Shown: positions 25,355 to 36,847, counted from the stretch's first letter. The stretch is 64,000 nucleotides of DNA from Botrytis cinerea B05.10 (GCF_000143535.2 NC_037310.1:1736001-1800000), one strand, 5' to 3'. The notes: generated by a model from the letters alone, not told the origin. Translations and numbers: made by a program.

Positions 25355-25602
25355 ATGAATTCCATCACAATAAACAACAGCTCCACCGCCGACATATACG
25401 TCATCGTCAACTAGGATGGCGCGGGCTTCCAGAAAGCAGGAAGTGTGCTCTAGTACACACTCAAGGCCAACGGAGGATCGGATTCTTGGGGTTACAGATC
25501 CAGCAATATAATCGGATTGCTAGAGTGGCCAGAAGCAAGACTGTTAGGACTGTTGTCAAGTCTTTCCTTGCTGTGCCGGTCAAAACTTTGACGATTTGTT
25601 AG
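25355..25602 (+). pseudogene. Decayed small fungal gene with two nonsense codons and a frameshift
   Basis: From the ATG at 25355 the frame reads MNSITINNSSTADIYVIVN, then a TAG (25412-25414), DGAGFQKAGSVL, a second TAG (25451-25453), then TLKANGGSDSWGYRSSN. At about 25508-25509 the coding frame shifts by two nt (or one deletion) and continues as RIARVARSKTVRTVVKS and AVPVKTLTIC to a stop at 25600-25602. The regular beta-strand-like pattern before and after the breaks suggests a once-intact protein of about 80 aa, possibly a small NNSS...GGSDSWGYRSSN...VPVKTL family; I do not recognise its function. I report the breaks only. Low chance that the apparent lesions hide introns, as no splice sites fit. 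Confidence 0.55.
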
Positions 25603-26576
25603 TTGTGGGCCATTTGTGGCAGCTCGTCTTTCCTCTTTTCGGAATGGAGTGAAAGTGAGGTGGTGCCACGCCTGTGTTAGGGTTGCTTAGCTATATTAGA
25701 GATTAGATATGATATCGCAAGCCGGCTTCACATAATTGTTATTTCTAAAGATTGTTGACAGTGAGCAATGTGTTTCTAACTTGTGTCTATCAGTGAAGTT
25801 CATAATTCTTGATTTACTGCTCCTTTGACTGCGGGCTAGCGCCAATGTGAAACCCTATCGACACCATAGCAATGTGAACAAATGAATTGAACCTTAAAAA
25901 CTTGATTACTCCCGCATTACTCTATATATTCTCGATTCTTACGTACACGCATGTTATCGGTGGATGGATTGAGGCATTTCTGGAGTATAAGGAATGGGGG
26001 CTCGCAATTGGCTGACAGCACACCTCCCTAAATCGAATATCGTGCCGACCATGACAGCGTGAAGTGTCGGGTGGTAGTATCGTTGATTCGTTTTGTAGAG
26101 AGTGAGTATGACAAAAGATAGAAGGGTGAAGGTTTCATGAAAAAGAGAAACCCGAGAAGTGATTCGAGGATGGTAGATTTTGATAGAGAATGGACATATT
26201 TGAATGAAGATTGGCAATCCAGATTTTGAATTTATGATGATAAAATAGGCTATATGTAGTTATTTAAAGAAGAACTTCATAGGACAATCTTTTGACATCG
26301 ACCAGGTACTAGCCACAGATATCACATACACACACTCTTGAAGTATACTAGAAACCAATCACAGAGAAACAGGCAGTGCTTCGATTTGATACTGGCATAC
26401 AATTCTTTTACCTAAGTACCCCGTTGTTATTCCACCACTAGAGCCCCTGTTTTCCTTTTCTCACCACCGCTGTATTAAAGGGCTAACGCTATTGAAGTCC
26501 ATCGTCTAAAGTCCCAATATTGCTAGAGCATACTCACAACAAACTGTCTCCCTTTCAGGTCAGGATGTACCTTCAC
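25603..26576. other. Intergenic, about 1 kb
   Basis: No supported gene. The stretch holds the 3' flank of the minus-strand P450 gene. Confidence 0.4.
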
Positions 26577-28287
26577 TTACACAAGCTGCAATCTTTCCTC
26601 AGCTCTGCGTCTTTTCACAAGGAACTCACCTTCCGGATTTGGAAATATAAACTCGTGCGCGAATAGGTTCGCTGGTCTTATTTGGCTATCTTTGAATTTA
26701 AAGTCATAGTCCATAATGAGTCGCACCAAGATAATTTTGATCTCCAATGCTGCGAAAAAGCGGCCGGGGCATGCATATTTTCCATGCCCAAAGTTGAGGT
26801 TTGTGGGTTCTGTAGTAGCAAATTGGTGGAGATGTCCTTCATCTTCTCGTTGGCGCATTTTGTAGTATCGAAATCCGTCGAACACTGAAGGGTCGGGTGT
26901 TACTGCCTCGTCATTCTGAATGGCTGTCACTGCCATGCATACGTGGCTACCTTTGTGAAGTATTGTGCCGTCATTGAGCGTATGGTTTTCGAGCAGGATG
27001 CGATGGTATGAGAGTTGGGTAGGTGGGTTTAGACGTTGAGACTCTTTCATAAACGAGTCGAGGAGGCGAAGTTTGGAAAATGAGGTTTTTTTCCATTCCA
27101 TCCACGGGCCATCTGTTTCGATAATCTGCTTTATTTCTGCTCGAAGGTCTTGGATATATCCAGGATGTGCGGCGAGATCATACAGAACATGAACGGCATT
27201 CATTTGAGAAGTGTGGATGGAGGCTAAAGACATGATGACTTCGAGGTGAGCTAGGTCGGCTGGCTGTTTCTCATTTTCTTTACCAATCTCGATCATCCAT
27301 GACAAAATGTTACGGTGCTCGGCACTTCCCTGCTTGCCTGCATTGATTTCTTGCTGGCGTCGTTTTACCTCGGGAACGAGAAGTCGCTTGGCTTGTCGAA
27401 CATATGCAGATCCTTTCCAAGCGCTCGGTAGAATCATGCTGATCAGGCCATGAAGCCACATTGGAAATAGTCTTAGGATAACCAAAGAAATGAAAACTGA
27501 TCGACTGATTAGCATCGTATATGTCTAACTTTGACTTGTATAGACTGACCGTTTTCTGTGAACTCAGTAGAGATTTCCAGCCACTGTTCATTGCGGCATA
27601 GAGGGGTGCCCAGAAACACTCTGGCGCTCAATCTGGAAACCAGTCGAAGTATCGTGTGGTATGGCTTGATGGTTACCCACTCATCTGTTGGGGTCTGTTA
27701 GAGCCATGCAAATACGAAAAACAATGTACTGACCTTCGTTGTTTGGAAAGTCGTATTGCAATGCGTGATTTAGCTCCTCCTGCATTGGAACAGTGACGGA
27801 CCCTAGGTTCGGTGTCACTTTCTCCTGCAAAGTTCGGAAGTGCAAGTTGTTTCTCAGTATCACATCCATATTTGTGTGGCGACCCATTAGATTGTGGACA
27901 TGAGCAAGAGTTGGACTTGCGATCGTATTTGGAAGGTTGCGCAATTCGTTTACATATTTTGCGGGAAGCACAAGCATCTCTGCATCGGCTCGGATGAATT
28001 TAAAGGTGGTGTGTTTGAACTAAATCGATCAGTTATGATGCTATATCTGTATAGATCTCACTCACTCTATTATAGCCATCGCCCAGAACTTCTCCTGCGT
28101 GGCGAAAGAATCGAAAGTTGGTCACAAATTGCGGCTCAAGGAAGAAACGCCTTCCTACTAGCGGGACCTTTGCTGCCCTCAAATGCTGGGCTAGTGTTGA
28201 TGCTGTGTAGAGAATCACGAAAAGAATCGCTAAAGATAGCCATTGGTGTTCTCGCCCTCGAGCTACTGTTTCATCAAAATTTATCAT
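26577..28287 (-). CDS. Cytochrome P450 (ent-kaurene-oxidase/indole-diterpene P450-like group)
   Basis: Four exons (28287-28066, 28019-27734, 27684-27550, 27496-26577) give 520 aa. The start is the first true ATG, two codons after a TTG-initiated extension. A membrane anchor lies at about residues 15-37 (WLSLAILFVILYTASTL). The K-helix is MKESQRL (ExxR), and the heme-binding loop FGHGKYACPGRF puts the ligand cysteine at residue 457. The I-helix carries SLASIHTS rather than the classic AGxxT. The FGHGKxACPGRFFA loop is typical of the fungal P450 group that includes ent-kaurene oxidase (CYP503) and indole-diterpene P450s. With a diterpene synthase 10 kb away, oxidation of the diterpene scaffold is the natural proposal. 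It is divergent from a second P450. Confidence 0.93.
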
Positions 28288-28947
28288 GTTGATCAAAATC
28301 GCGCGCCTCTCAATGTATCTTGGGATAGAAAATTCATATATGGAAGGATTAAGCAGAATCCTTCCAAGATCAGGGACTATAAGCTATTTTCTGAAGCTAC
28401 CAAAGGTACTATGGCCATCAATAAGGTCCATTTCTTCACAACGCCCAAGATAAGAAGAACCGGGCGGCACAGCACGAAATGGAGAAAATTCGCCCGAAAT
28501 CTATAAATACCATGTAGCATTCAAACTAAACGATCGATTAGAAACAAGAGAAGAAGGTATGATCATGTGAGTCGTTAATTTCAAATGCAAAAATGAATCG
28601 TTGAACTATATGCATGTAAGCAAGTAAGCAAGTAAGCAAATGAGCGAGGTAGTCTAGTAGTCTAGTAGTGTAGTAGTGTAGTGTAGTATTTACTGAGCCG
28701 CAATACAGGGATTCATGCGTCTTTATCCCGGCCAATATGATCCTTGTAAATGGCATTTGAGGACCGCTATCCAACTGTTATCAACTTCCGTAAACGGCTT
28801 AATGTGTCAGAGGTCACACTCTTAGCTTTAAACGGGACCACGGGAGTTCTGCATAATCTTTTCCCTGCCTTTCACTCCTCTGGAAATGTCTGCTCTGTAG
28901 ATTTGCCCTTTCAACTCTTGCGGCGACGTCCTCAAAATTCTTGGATC
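28288..28947. promoter_or_regulatory. Shared promoter interval of two divergent P450 genes
   Basis: The 660 bp between the two start codons hold no convincing gene and should contain both promoters. It includes two short tandem-repeat tracts (28616-28688). Confidence 0.5.
28616..28688. repeat. Microsatellite tracts GTAAGCAA and TAGTSTAG
   Basis: Three copies of GTAAGCAA-like octamers (28616-28640) are followed by alternating TAGTCTAG/TAGTGTAG units (about 28650-28688). They lie in the divergent P450 promoter. Confidence 0.85.
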
Positions 28948-30746
28948 ATGGCTTCCACTATCTTGTTCTCTACGGTTGCGGTCGTAAGTGCTTTCTCATT
29001 CTTCCAATATCGAAATCTGCAGCGACACATCGAAGAAGCCAAAAAGTCGGGCTTCAAGTATTCTATTTCCCCGTAAGTTATACTTTAAATGTGATAAGAT
29101 TGACTCGCTGATGAAGTTTGATTCAGAGTGTATTTTCAATCTATACCATGGATTATCCTCCAGAATGTCTTTATACCCTTCCTTTCTAGACTTCCAAGTC
29201 AGTGGACTCAGTCTTGGCTTCCACTATCCAAATGGGGCGAGACCTGGCATGAAGGCTACGAGCCCTTCAGAAGGATGAATGATGATACGATAATGATAGT
29301 TTCCGCCGGGGGCAATATACTCTGGACATGCGATCCTGAAATTATCATGCAGGTGTCTACCCGACGCAATGATTTTGTCAAGCCGACTGAGATGCTTGAT
29401 ATCCTCAACATTTACGGGCCCACAATTACCGCCGCTGAAGGGGAAGAGCATCGAATTTTCAAAAAGGTCGCTTCGCCATCTTTCAATGACAAGAACTTTC
29501 AGTCTGTTTGGACAGGTACTGTTGAGCAGACAGAAATGATGATGCAAAAATGGCTCGATAATGGTGGCTCTGTTTCCAACCTCAATGGCGATGCCGCAAA
29601 GCTCACTTTGCATGTCATCAGCAAGGTCTTCTTCGGGAAAACAATTAAGTGGACAGAGGACGATGCAAAGCCCAGTCCAGGGCATACTTTGACCTATGAA
29701 CGCGCAATAAGTACTGTTTTCGAATACAATAGTACTATCTTTCTGACCCCTCGACCAATTCTCAGTAAGTCGATGTGATGTTCCTCCTTGAAAATATGTG
29801 CTGAGTTGTGAAAGATTACTCCCCTTTGAAGATTCACAAAATTGCGAAGGAAGCCTTCGTGGAATGGCGAAAATATATGGAAGAGATGCGGGACAGTACC
29901 GCTGAACATCTTCAAACTCATGACCTGAAAGAGGATGGGACTCTTCTAGAACACTTCGTCAAAGCTGGTACTCCTGGACTTCGCAGTCCAGAGTTGTCAA
30001 TCCCTGAGGATGCGATTCTCGGCAACATATTTATCTTCATTCTTGCTGGCCACGAAACTAGCGCCAATATCTTCACGTACGCGGTGATGCTGCTAGCATG
30101 CAGGCCAGACTTTCAATTATCTTTACAAACCGATATTGATACCCTCGTTGGTGATCGGAAAGCAAGCCAGTGGTCCTACAAGGCGGACTTTTCTAAACTT
30201 ATGAATGGCCATGTCGGAGCACTGATGAAAGAAACGCTTCGGCTTTACACCGTCCTTCCATTTCTACCCAAAGTAAACAAAACGAAAGAGCAGACGCTAA
30301 AATCAGGCAACCAAACTCATATTTTGCCCCGCGATACGCTTGTGATGATCAATACAAGCGCGACCCATCGTAATCCCAAACACTGGTCAGAAATCCAGAA
30401 AACAGCTGGAGATGGGCCGCCATACCCCTTGTCCGATTTTCACCCAGAGCGCTGGCTTCAATCATCGGACTCAAAGGCCACATACAATCCTCCGGAAGGA
30501 GCTTATGTTCCATTCGCTGAGGGCTATCGTTCTTGTCCAGGGCAAAGATTCGCCCAGGCAGAATTCTGCGCTGCTATTGCTCGATTGTTCAGCGAATTTA
30601 GCGTGGAGCTGGCTTGCAAACCCGGAGAAGATTATGCGAGCACTCTTGAGAAGGTAGAGCAACAGATGTCAAGTGGTACAGTGTTCGAGATGGGCTTGAA
30701 AATGAAAAAGCCGGTGCCGTTAAAACTTGTGAAAAGGAAAGCTTAA
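28948..30746 (+). CDS. Cytochrome P450 (second of a divergent pair)
   Basis: Three exons (28948-29072, 29127-29764, 29815-30746) give 564 aa. The N-terminus MASTILFSTVAVVSAFSFF is a membrane anchor. Hallmarks: I-helix AGHETSANIF (AGxxT), K-helix MKETLRL (ExxR), meander FHPERWL, and heme loop PFAEGYRSCPGQRFAQ with the ligand cysteine at residue 495. The protein is longer than average, with a GEDYAST C-terminal insertion. It differs clearly from its divergent neighbour, so the pair did not arise by a recent tandem duplication. Sharing a 660-bp promoter interval suggests co-regulation. Expected role: a further oxidation of the cluster product at the ER membrane; the precise CYP family and substrate cannot be given from sequence alone. 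Confidence 0.93.
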
Positions 30747-32150
30747 TTCCCGAGCCAATTCTTACTATCAAATCTATTGGAGAAGGTTCAAGTATGGGAT
30801 TCTAGTTACATAGATATATGTAGAATCAATATGTGATATTTTCATCCACTTGCTTAGAATATGTTGACACCAAAATTGGCGTTTGAATATTGTATGGCAC
30901 GTGATATAATAAGAGAAACTAAACTCTAATTAATTAAAAGTTTTATTTTTCAATGATTATTAATTAGAAAAGATTTAATGCATAGTTAACCATACATTCA
31001 ATAAAATTGATCTGATTATATGAATAAATTGATTCATTTGCAGAGTTTTCGAACTCCCCCGTGACTTCCAGCACCGCAAAACCTAAGACATCCTCGGAGG
31101 AATAATTTTAACCGACAACAATGGAAAAAGGATCAAAAGCACAGATTGGTAATCACTATCAAACACACCTCGAATATCAAATCTCCTACATTCTCATATG
31201 CTGTCAGCTTGCCATTTCTAAAGGTGTTGCTCTCACTCGCATTAGTAGCAAGTCATCTTACAAATATTGCACCAATAACTGGCTCGAATCATATCTAGCA
31301 GAGCACGTCCCTGTCAGTGTAGTATTTGTTATTAACAACAAATCTCTTCCGTTGTCTTCGAAATGGAAACTCAAGTGAGTACATATTGCGGCCCCCATAT
31401 CACCGGCACATCGTTTTATCGGCACATCGTTTTATTTAGTTAGCGTCTTCCGCTTGGCTGAAAGTATACGAGCCAGTGTCAGCACGCCAAATCTTCGTCA
31501 TATTCCGAGGCGTAGGCGAGTGGGGGCCATTCCAACGTGCCAAGTTGTAGGCAAATGGGGCGTTCCCACAGGGCTCTACCCCTCCACGTCCCTAATTGAA
31601 CAATGCTCTTGCCACAATATCCTGAACACTTGGTACGAGTTCGAAATGTTGACACTGCCCCACAAGAATGGCATGTGAATTCTTTATCTAGATCTGACTG
31701 CAGATAAAACTATCCTATCGTTTAAGTACCCGGTAATGAGTTAGTCTGACTCTGACTGTTACTGATAGTTACGCATCCTATAACAACCATCAGGTCGGGA
31801 CTCTCAAGTATTAAAATGAAGTAGCATTGTTGCCCCTGGATCACTGCAATAGTTGATAGATCACGTATCACAGATTGAGATTTCATGCGTTTCATACAAT
31901 TGGTAATCATGCCCTGGTAAAGTCCGCTTCACAATGTTTTTCGAACTTGGAGGAATTGCCGATGGCAAAATTCAAGATTTCAAATGCAAGGAGGTTGAAC
32001 AAGACTCAGACTGGAGGAAAATTGAGAATAATCGGTATAATTTGGTTTATTAACATGTAAGTATTACTTGTGTTAAGCCATTGGGCCTGAAAATTGTTCC
32101 CGACGAAATCCTGCTGGGGAAGCTTTCTTAATGCTGTTGAGTTGAATCGC
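30747..32150. other. Intergenic, about 1.4 kb
   Basis: Short frames such as 31121-31378 start with ATG but show no domain. No supported gene or repeat. Confidence 0.4.
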
Positions 32151-32980
32151 CTAGGATGATTCGGCCACAAGCCTCTGCTGTTCCTCTAAGACCTTTTTCA
32201 CAGCTGGACGGTCCAACATCTTCTCCACCCATTTCTTGTAGTGTGCATACTTAGTGATGTCCCATTGGTCCTTGAACTCTGGGGGTGAAAATATTCCAGC
32301 AAGGGCCGTGTGCCAGGTTACAAAGGCAAGATCCGCATATGTGACCTTGTTCCCCACAAGCCAACCATCCTCCGATTGTCCCAAAACCCCATCTAGCACC
32401 CCGACCACACGATGAATCTCATCCACATATCGCTTTTGGGCGCTTGGGAGTTTTTCCGCGTGAAAAAGATTGAACCTGGTAGTATAGTCAGCATTGCTTT
32501 TAAGGCGCGTGGAATAGTGTAGCTTGCCAAGCAGCTTGGCCCCAATATGGACCTTGTCCGGACGCCTGGAAGAACAGCCATTGCTTGAGCTCATACTTCT
32601 GCAGACCGGATGCATAGCTGAGCTTTTGATCGGTGTCGTACTGATCAATCAAGTATTCGATGATCGCACCTGTTTCCCATATTTTGTAGCCAGTGTTAGG
32701 ATCTTGAAGAACTGTGTGAAAGGACGTCAGCACATGTCTAGTGATAAAAAGCGAGGATAACTTGCCAGGTGCGCGACCATTGGGATTGAGATCTGTGAAA
32801 GGTTTCTGCTTGAGATCTCCATATCCCATCATTTTGATTTCGTAGGGGATTGAAAGCTCCTCAAGGATGATACCGACCTGCGGGTTATGGTTTTCAGTAT
32901 AGAATAAGAATGTATCATTCTCGTGAGGAAGTTACCTTGGGCGGGTTGGGACCGGGGCCTAAAGACTTGTCAGATTGCAT
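32151..32980 (-). CDS. Glutathione S-transferase with two GC-AG introns
   Basis: Four exons (32980-32936, 32877-32766, 32711-32528, 32475-32151) give 221 aa, the usual GST length. The N-terminal thioredoxin fold contains GPGPNPPKVGIILEELSIPY, NPNGRAP and WETGAIIEYLIDQYD (SNAIL-like Glu-Thr/Ser-Gly-Ala element); the C-terminal helical domain runs from QASGQGPYWGQAAWFNLFHAEK to the end. Introns 2 and 3 have GC donors (GCAAGT at 32765, GCAAGC at 32527), required to keep the conserved RAP/DPNTGY and GQAAW/FNLFH junctions; each has an AG acceptor, and intron 3 a GCTGAC branch site. Cytosolic GSTs conjugate glutathione to electrophiles and occur as tailoring or self-protection enzymes in fungal clusters. 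The initiator MQSDKSLG is the only in-frame ATG found. Confidence 0.9.
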
Positions 32981-33661
32981 TGAACAACAATTGTGCGGAA
33001 ATCTCACCAGCATAGTATATAGTGAGTGGTTTAAGAGACATTCTGGAAGAACGCTACTCGTTTGGCAATATAGTTATGTGAAGATATATGAAGTGAAACG
33101 TGTAATTCAAGAAACTGAAAAATTACGAGAAAGTACGAGAATCTTGAGGAAGGGCTGGAGGACAATAAGAAGCAGGAGAATATGAAGCAGAAGGGAAAGA
33201 AAAACGTAAGAAAGCCAACTGTTGGGAGGGGGCCTCTGAGGTTCTTAGAATTTCCTGTAACAGTACCTTCAACAACCAGGGATCATTCGTCATCCCTGTT
33301 TTCTGTGCACACCATCTTCCTCTGCCTCTAGTTTATCTAGATATCCATGAATGTCAGCGCTTATTCAAACGAGGAATGTCGTATCTCACCTAATGTATCC
33401 CAATACTACACAGTAAGGTTTGCGCTTATCCCATTTTGTTTAACAGGAACATGCCGGCTTTTGTCCAATTGAAGATCAGCTGCCGCGTAGCTTACCACTT
33501 TGCGGCTTATGTTTGTGGGAGGAGGCAAGTTCCTTCAGACCTCTGGATGGGCTTGAATATAATTCCCCCGATCGCACCCTCCGTTGATCGACCACAGAAC
33601 GGAGAATCACTCAAGCTATCGACTCACTTTCCTTGTGCTTTGATTAACATATTCATCCGTG
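32981..33661. promoter_or_regulatory. Divergent interval between GST and PTH11-like genes
   Basis: About 680 bp without a supported gene, containing both promoters by position. No specific motif is claimed. Confidence 0.4.
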
Positions 33662-35162
33662 ATGCCGCTGCTCCTGCCTAGGCAAAATGCCCCACCAACC
33701 GCGGCACCTCCCGGCGTTGTCATTGACTACGCCAATCCTGTGTCGATAGGAGACCGCGTAGTAGTTTCTAATGTGATACTAGGCGCGCTCGCCCTCTTGT
33801 TTGTCTTACTTCGCGTTCTCATCAAATGGCGTGTGTCAAGAGCATGGGGTTGGGAAGATTGTAAGGTCCAAAGACTCCAACGTCGATTCGCAAGTACTAA
33901 AGATCCGAACAGTTTTTATTGTCATAGCATTGGTAAGCTAAAAGCTTTCACGTTTGGTTGACCATGACGTTAATTTTCAGCTCTTTCTCATTGGCCGTGT
34001 TGTGATCGAAGTCCTAAGTAAGCAGAAATCCTCTCACACATTAAGATGGTATTCATTGATATCATCACAGATGTCAAACTCTGGCTACTTGGATTACATG
34101 TTTGGGACATCCGCCCTGAAAAGCTCCTAGCTATTGGCAACTACCAACACAATGTTAGTACATCTGACTTCTGATCCGTCATTCTATCGCAAGTTTTCGT
34201 TAACATACTCCAGGGAGTTTTCATTGGAGACATGCTTTATTTCTGGGGCATTATGTTCACCAAACTTTCGATCCTTACTCTATACGTCAAGATTTTCAAA
34301 ATCAACAAAGTATTTCGCTATATTTGTTATGGTATGATGGCTTTCACGATAGTCTACCTCATGATCTTCTTCTTCCTGTTCGCATTCAACTGCAATCCAC
34401 CTGCCAGAACGTGGCATTTGCTTGGATGGACCGGAGGTGGGAGTTGCTTTGACAACATCAAAACCAGCTATGCTGTTGGAGGTATCAATATATTTACGGA
34501 TATTGTGATCCTGATCATGCCACTTCCTTTAATTTACCGCCTGCAGCTTAAACTTGCGCAGAAGCTTGGCCTAATTGCGATATTTGGGACAGGAATCCTG
34601 TACGTCACCCCCTGCAGAAGAATCTTGCCCGTATTTGCCTTGCTAACAGAATAAGTGTTGTTGTGTGTACCATTGCTCGACAAGTCATCATTGTGGAGAC
34701 CCTTCGTGATTATGACCAAACTTGGGCTCCCGTTCCAGAGATAATATGGCTGTAAGAGAGAACGACCTGTTTGAGTATTGATGCTACAAATAGCTAACAA
34801 GTAATAGCACCGCCGAACTCAGCGTCGGTATCATCTGCGCCTGTCTGCCTGCCTTAGCTCCTATTTACAGTCGCAAAATGATCTCCAACCTCGTCCCAGC
34901 TTCGTTACGAAACTTGCTCCAATCATTGCGTAGTCGTACCGGCTCAGGTACAAGCAGCACCCCTAAAAACAGTACACCAGAATCGGCAAAGATTTCTAAA
35001 TCTGACAGTAACATTGAACTTGTAGATAGAAATCAGGTTGGCGGTTACACTAACATCGATAAAGCAAACAAAGGATATATCCAGCAGACCAGAGCTTTTG
35101 ATGTCAAGTACGTTTCAAATGAGGAAAGTATACAGAAGCCAGGAGCAAGCTTCCAGGTGTAA
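33662..35162 (+). CDS. PTH11-type seven-transmembrane protein (fungal rhodopsin domain)
   Basis: Seven exons (33662-33860, 33913-33932, 33981-34017, 34071-34153, 34214-34599, 34656-34751, 34808-35162) give 391 aa. Seven hydrophobic segments begin with VVVSNVILGALALLFVLLRV. The layout ...RAWGWEDFFIVIALLFLIGRVVIEVL, then FWGIMFTKLSILTLYVKIF, IFTDIVILIMPLPLIYRLQL and ELSVGIICACLPALAPIYSRK is that of the fungal rhodopsin-domain/PTH11-like receptor family; the C-terminal 90 residues are a soluble Ser-rich tail. Exon 2 is only 20 nt. PTH11-like proteins in plant pathogens are implicated in surface or chemical sensing, but most are uncharacterised, and many lie near secondary-metabolite clusters. 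It may sense the product or a cue; this is inference. Confidence 0.88.
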
Positions 35163-35376
35163 GCTTAATGTTGAAATGATGTGTTTGTCGGCGTACTGTA
35201 TCAATGATATATGGAAGATTAAAGTTAATATAATTACATAGTATTACAGAGGTTGTAGATATAGGAAAAGATACATTGATTGTGCTAAATAAAGTCAAAA
35301 TTTCTTGGTACTAAATAAGAATAAATAGTTGTAATAATGAAACAACTGCTGGCAAGTGAACAGTCATTGAATAATT
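35163..35376. other. AT-rich 3' flank, possible degenerate extra repeat unit
   Basis: No gene seen. The 60 nt before 35377 show weak similarity (ATAGTT...AAAC..CTG..GAATAA spacing) to the tandem units that follow and may be a degraded unit. Confidence 0.3.
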
Positions 35377-35616
35377 GTCTAAAGCGTATGTAGTCTTTAG
35401 GAGTGGACTAATGGCTACGCTTTGTAAGGACGAATTGCGTAAAGGAGTCATAGTTCCCGACTATGATTTTATGGTAATACTTCCATGGGATGACCCGTCT
35501 AAAGAGATCACAGCTCCTAGGGATGAACTAACGATTGTGTTTCCTGAAAAAGAACTGTCTACAGTGGTTGTAGTTTCTGGTGATAAACTAGCGGCTGTGC
35601 TTTCTTGGAATAAACT
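35377..35616. repeat. Minisatellite, four diverged tandem 60-bp units
   Basis: Units at 35377-35436, 35437-35496, 35497-35556 and 35557-35616 are each exactly 60 bp, start with GTCTAAAG/GCGTAAAG/GTCTACAG and end with GAATT/ACCC/GAACT/AAACT. They are strongly diverged yet retain length and phase. From an ATG at 35410 the plus strand stays open through all units as 20-residue periods with a hydrophobic/acidic alternation (for example LTIVFPEKELSTVVVVSGDK), ending at 35656. I have no evidence that this is translated. Confidence 0.85.
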
Positions 35617-35698
35617 ATGGCAGTTGGGATCATTCAAACTAAAATTCACTGGTTGAAATGAAAATTTATTAAATTAAACTCTTAGTTCAGTTGGTGCA

Positions 35699-36620
35699 CT
35701 AAAAGTCCTTCTTCCATACTTCCGGCCTCATCCATGACTTCAAGCACACCAACCTCTCAATAAACTCAACCTCTAGCTTGTTTCGACGATCCGTAATGTG
35801 CATTTTTGAAACGGAGAACAACCTCTCCGGCTCAGCACTCATTGCCGGCACCGACAATATATCCAACGCTATTCGACCCAAATTTGGGTAATCACTCTGC
35901 TGTTGAGGTTCTAGCCACCATTCCCAAGAGTTTTTATTAGTACGTTGAACTTGAGGAGTAGAGCAATGTCTCGAATATTCGTCTCCAAAGAGAGGTACTG
36001 CCTCTACTTCTGCGAACCAATCACGAAGCGGATTATTAGTATCAGTAGGTTCAATACTAGGAATAGGTATCGCATTTTCCACCGGCGAATGACAGTCATT
36101 ACAGAACTTCAACATTCTAGCTTTAGCCCTAGTTTTGTGGACAAATGACCATTTGAAAATTGGGTTTAGAACAAGAGTAGCGACATAAACGGGAGTTTTA
36201 TCGGAAAGACGATAATATTTATCGAGTTTAGTCCGCCCAGAATTTATCATTGATGTCAATAAAGGTTCACTAGCAAACTTTTGCTAAGCATTCTCGAATG
36301 CTTCCAAAAGAAATTCCGTCACTGGTAGCACTTGAGAGAGAGTTACTGATGACCCTTCAAGAGATTCTGTGGCTATTGTCGTCCTCATTAGGAACTTCTG
36401 AATATTTTCGAGTTTCTCCAATCATCAGAAGAGAGACGATCACCTGTTAATTCTTCTGGGTAGTTCTCGAAGTAAGAAATCAAAGTAGATCTTATTGGCT
36501 CACTGCATGCAGTATGCAAACAATTCTCCCACGAGTTTCACCTAGTAGATATATCGCGAGCAAGACGGCGATTGCAACTCAATTCTAAGAACTTGCCTAG
36601 TCTCAAAGTCTTAAATCACT
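35699..36620 (-). pseudogene. Decayed hAT-family transposase (C-terminal half)
   Basis: Reading leftwards from about 36620: KTLRLGKFLELSC, RRLARDISTR, then a TGA (36540-36538) where hAT proteins have the Trp of TRWNS, NSWENCLHTACSEPIRS, LISYFENYPEELTGDRLSSDDW, a frameshift near 36425, KLENIQKFLMRTT, LSQVLPVTEFLLEAFENA, a TAG (36286-36284), then an open 186-codon part ending with the hAT dimerisation region (LGRIALDILSVPAMSAEPERLFS, then ITDRRNKL and LVCLKSWM) and a stop at 35699. Tryptophan-to-TGA by G-to-A change is the kind of lesion repeat-induced point mutation makes. The N-terminal zinc-finger part is not recognisable. Inverted-repeat-like ends may lie at about 35677-35701 and 36848-36880. 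Clearly inactive. Confidence 0.85.
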
Positions 36621-36847
36621 ACCGTAGATATGAACGATCTGATTATGCACCGAAAGAATTCATTATGAAACGTTGAGGATTGAGTTGAAACAATTCACGG
36701 AAAATGTGCAATCGGAGCTGATTAGAAAACTTTGCCTCAAATCAAGCATTGATCACGTGTAACTAGAGTATAAGCGGAGTAGACAGTGGAATGGTCGTAG
36801 ATTCTCATTTCGGAATGATAAAATACCCGATTTTGTGGGGAAACCAG

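Noticed and set aside
33861..33912. Shorter first intron of the PTH11-like gene ending at 33894
   Set aside because: It would be only 34 nt; the 52-nt form gives the typical WEDFFIVIALL sequence.
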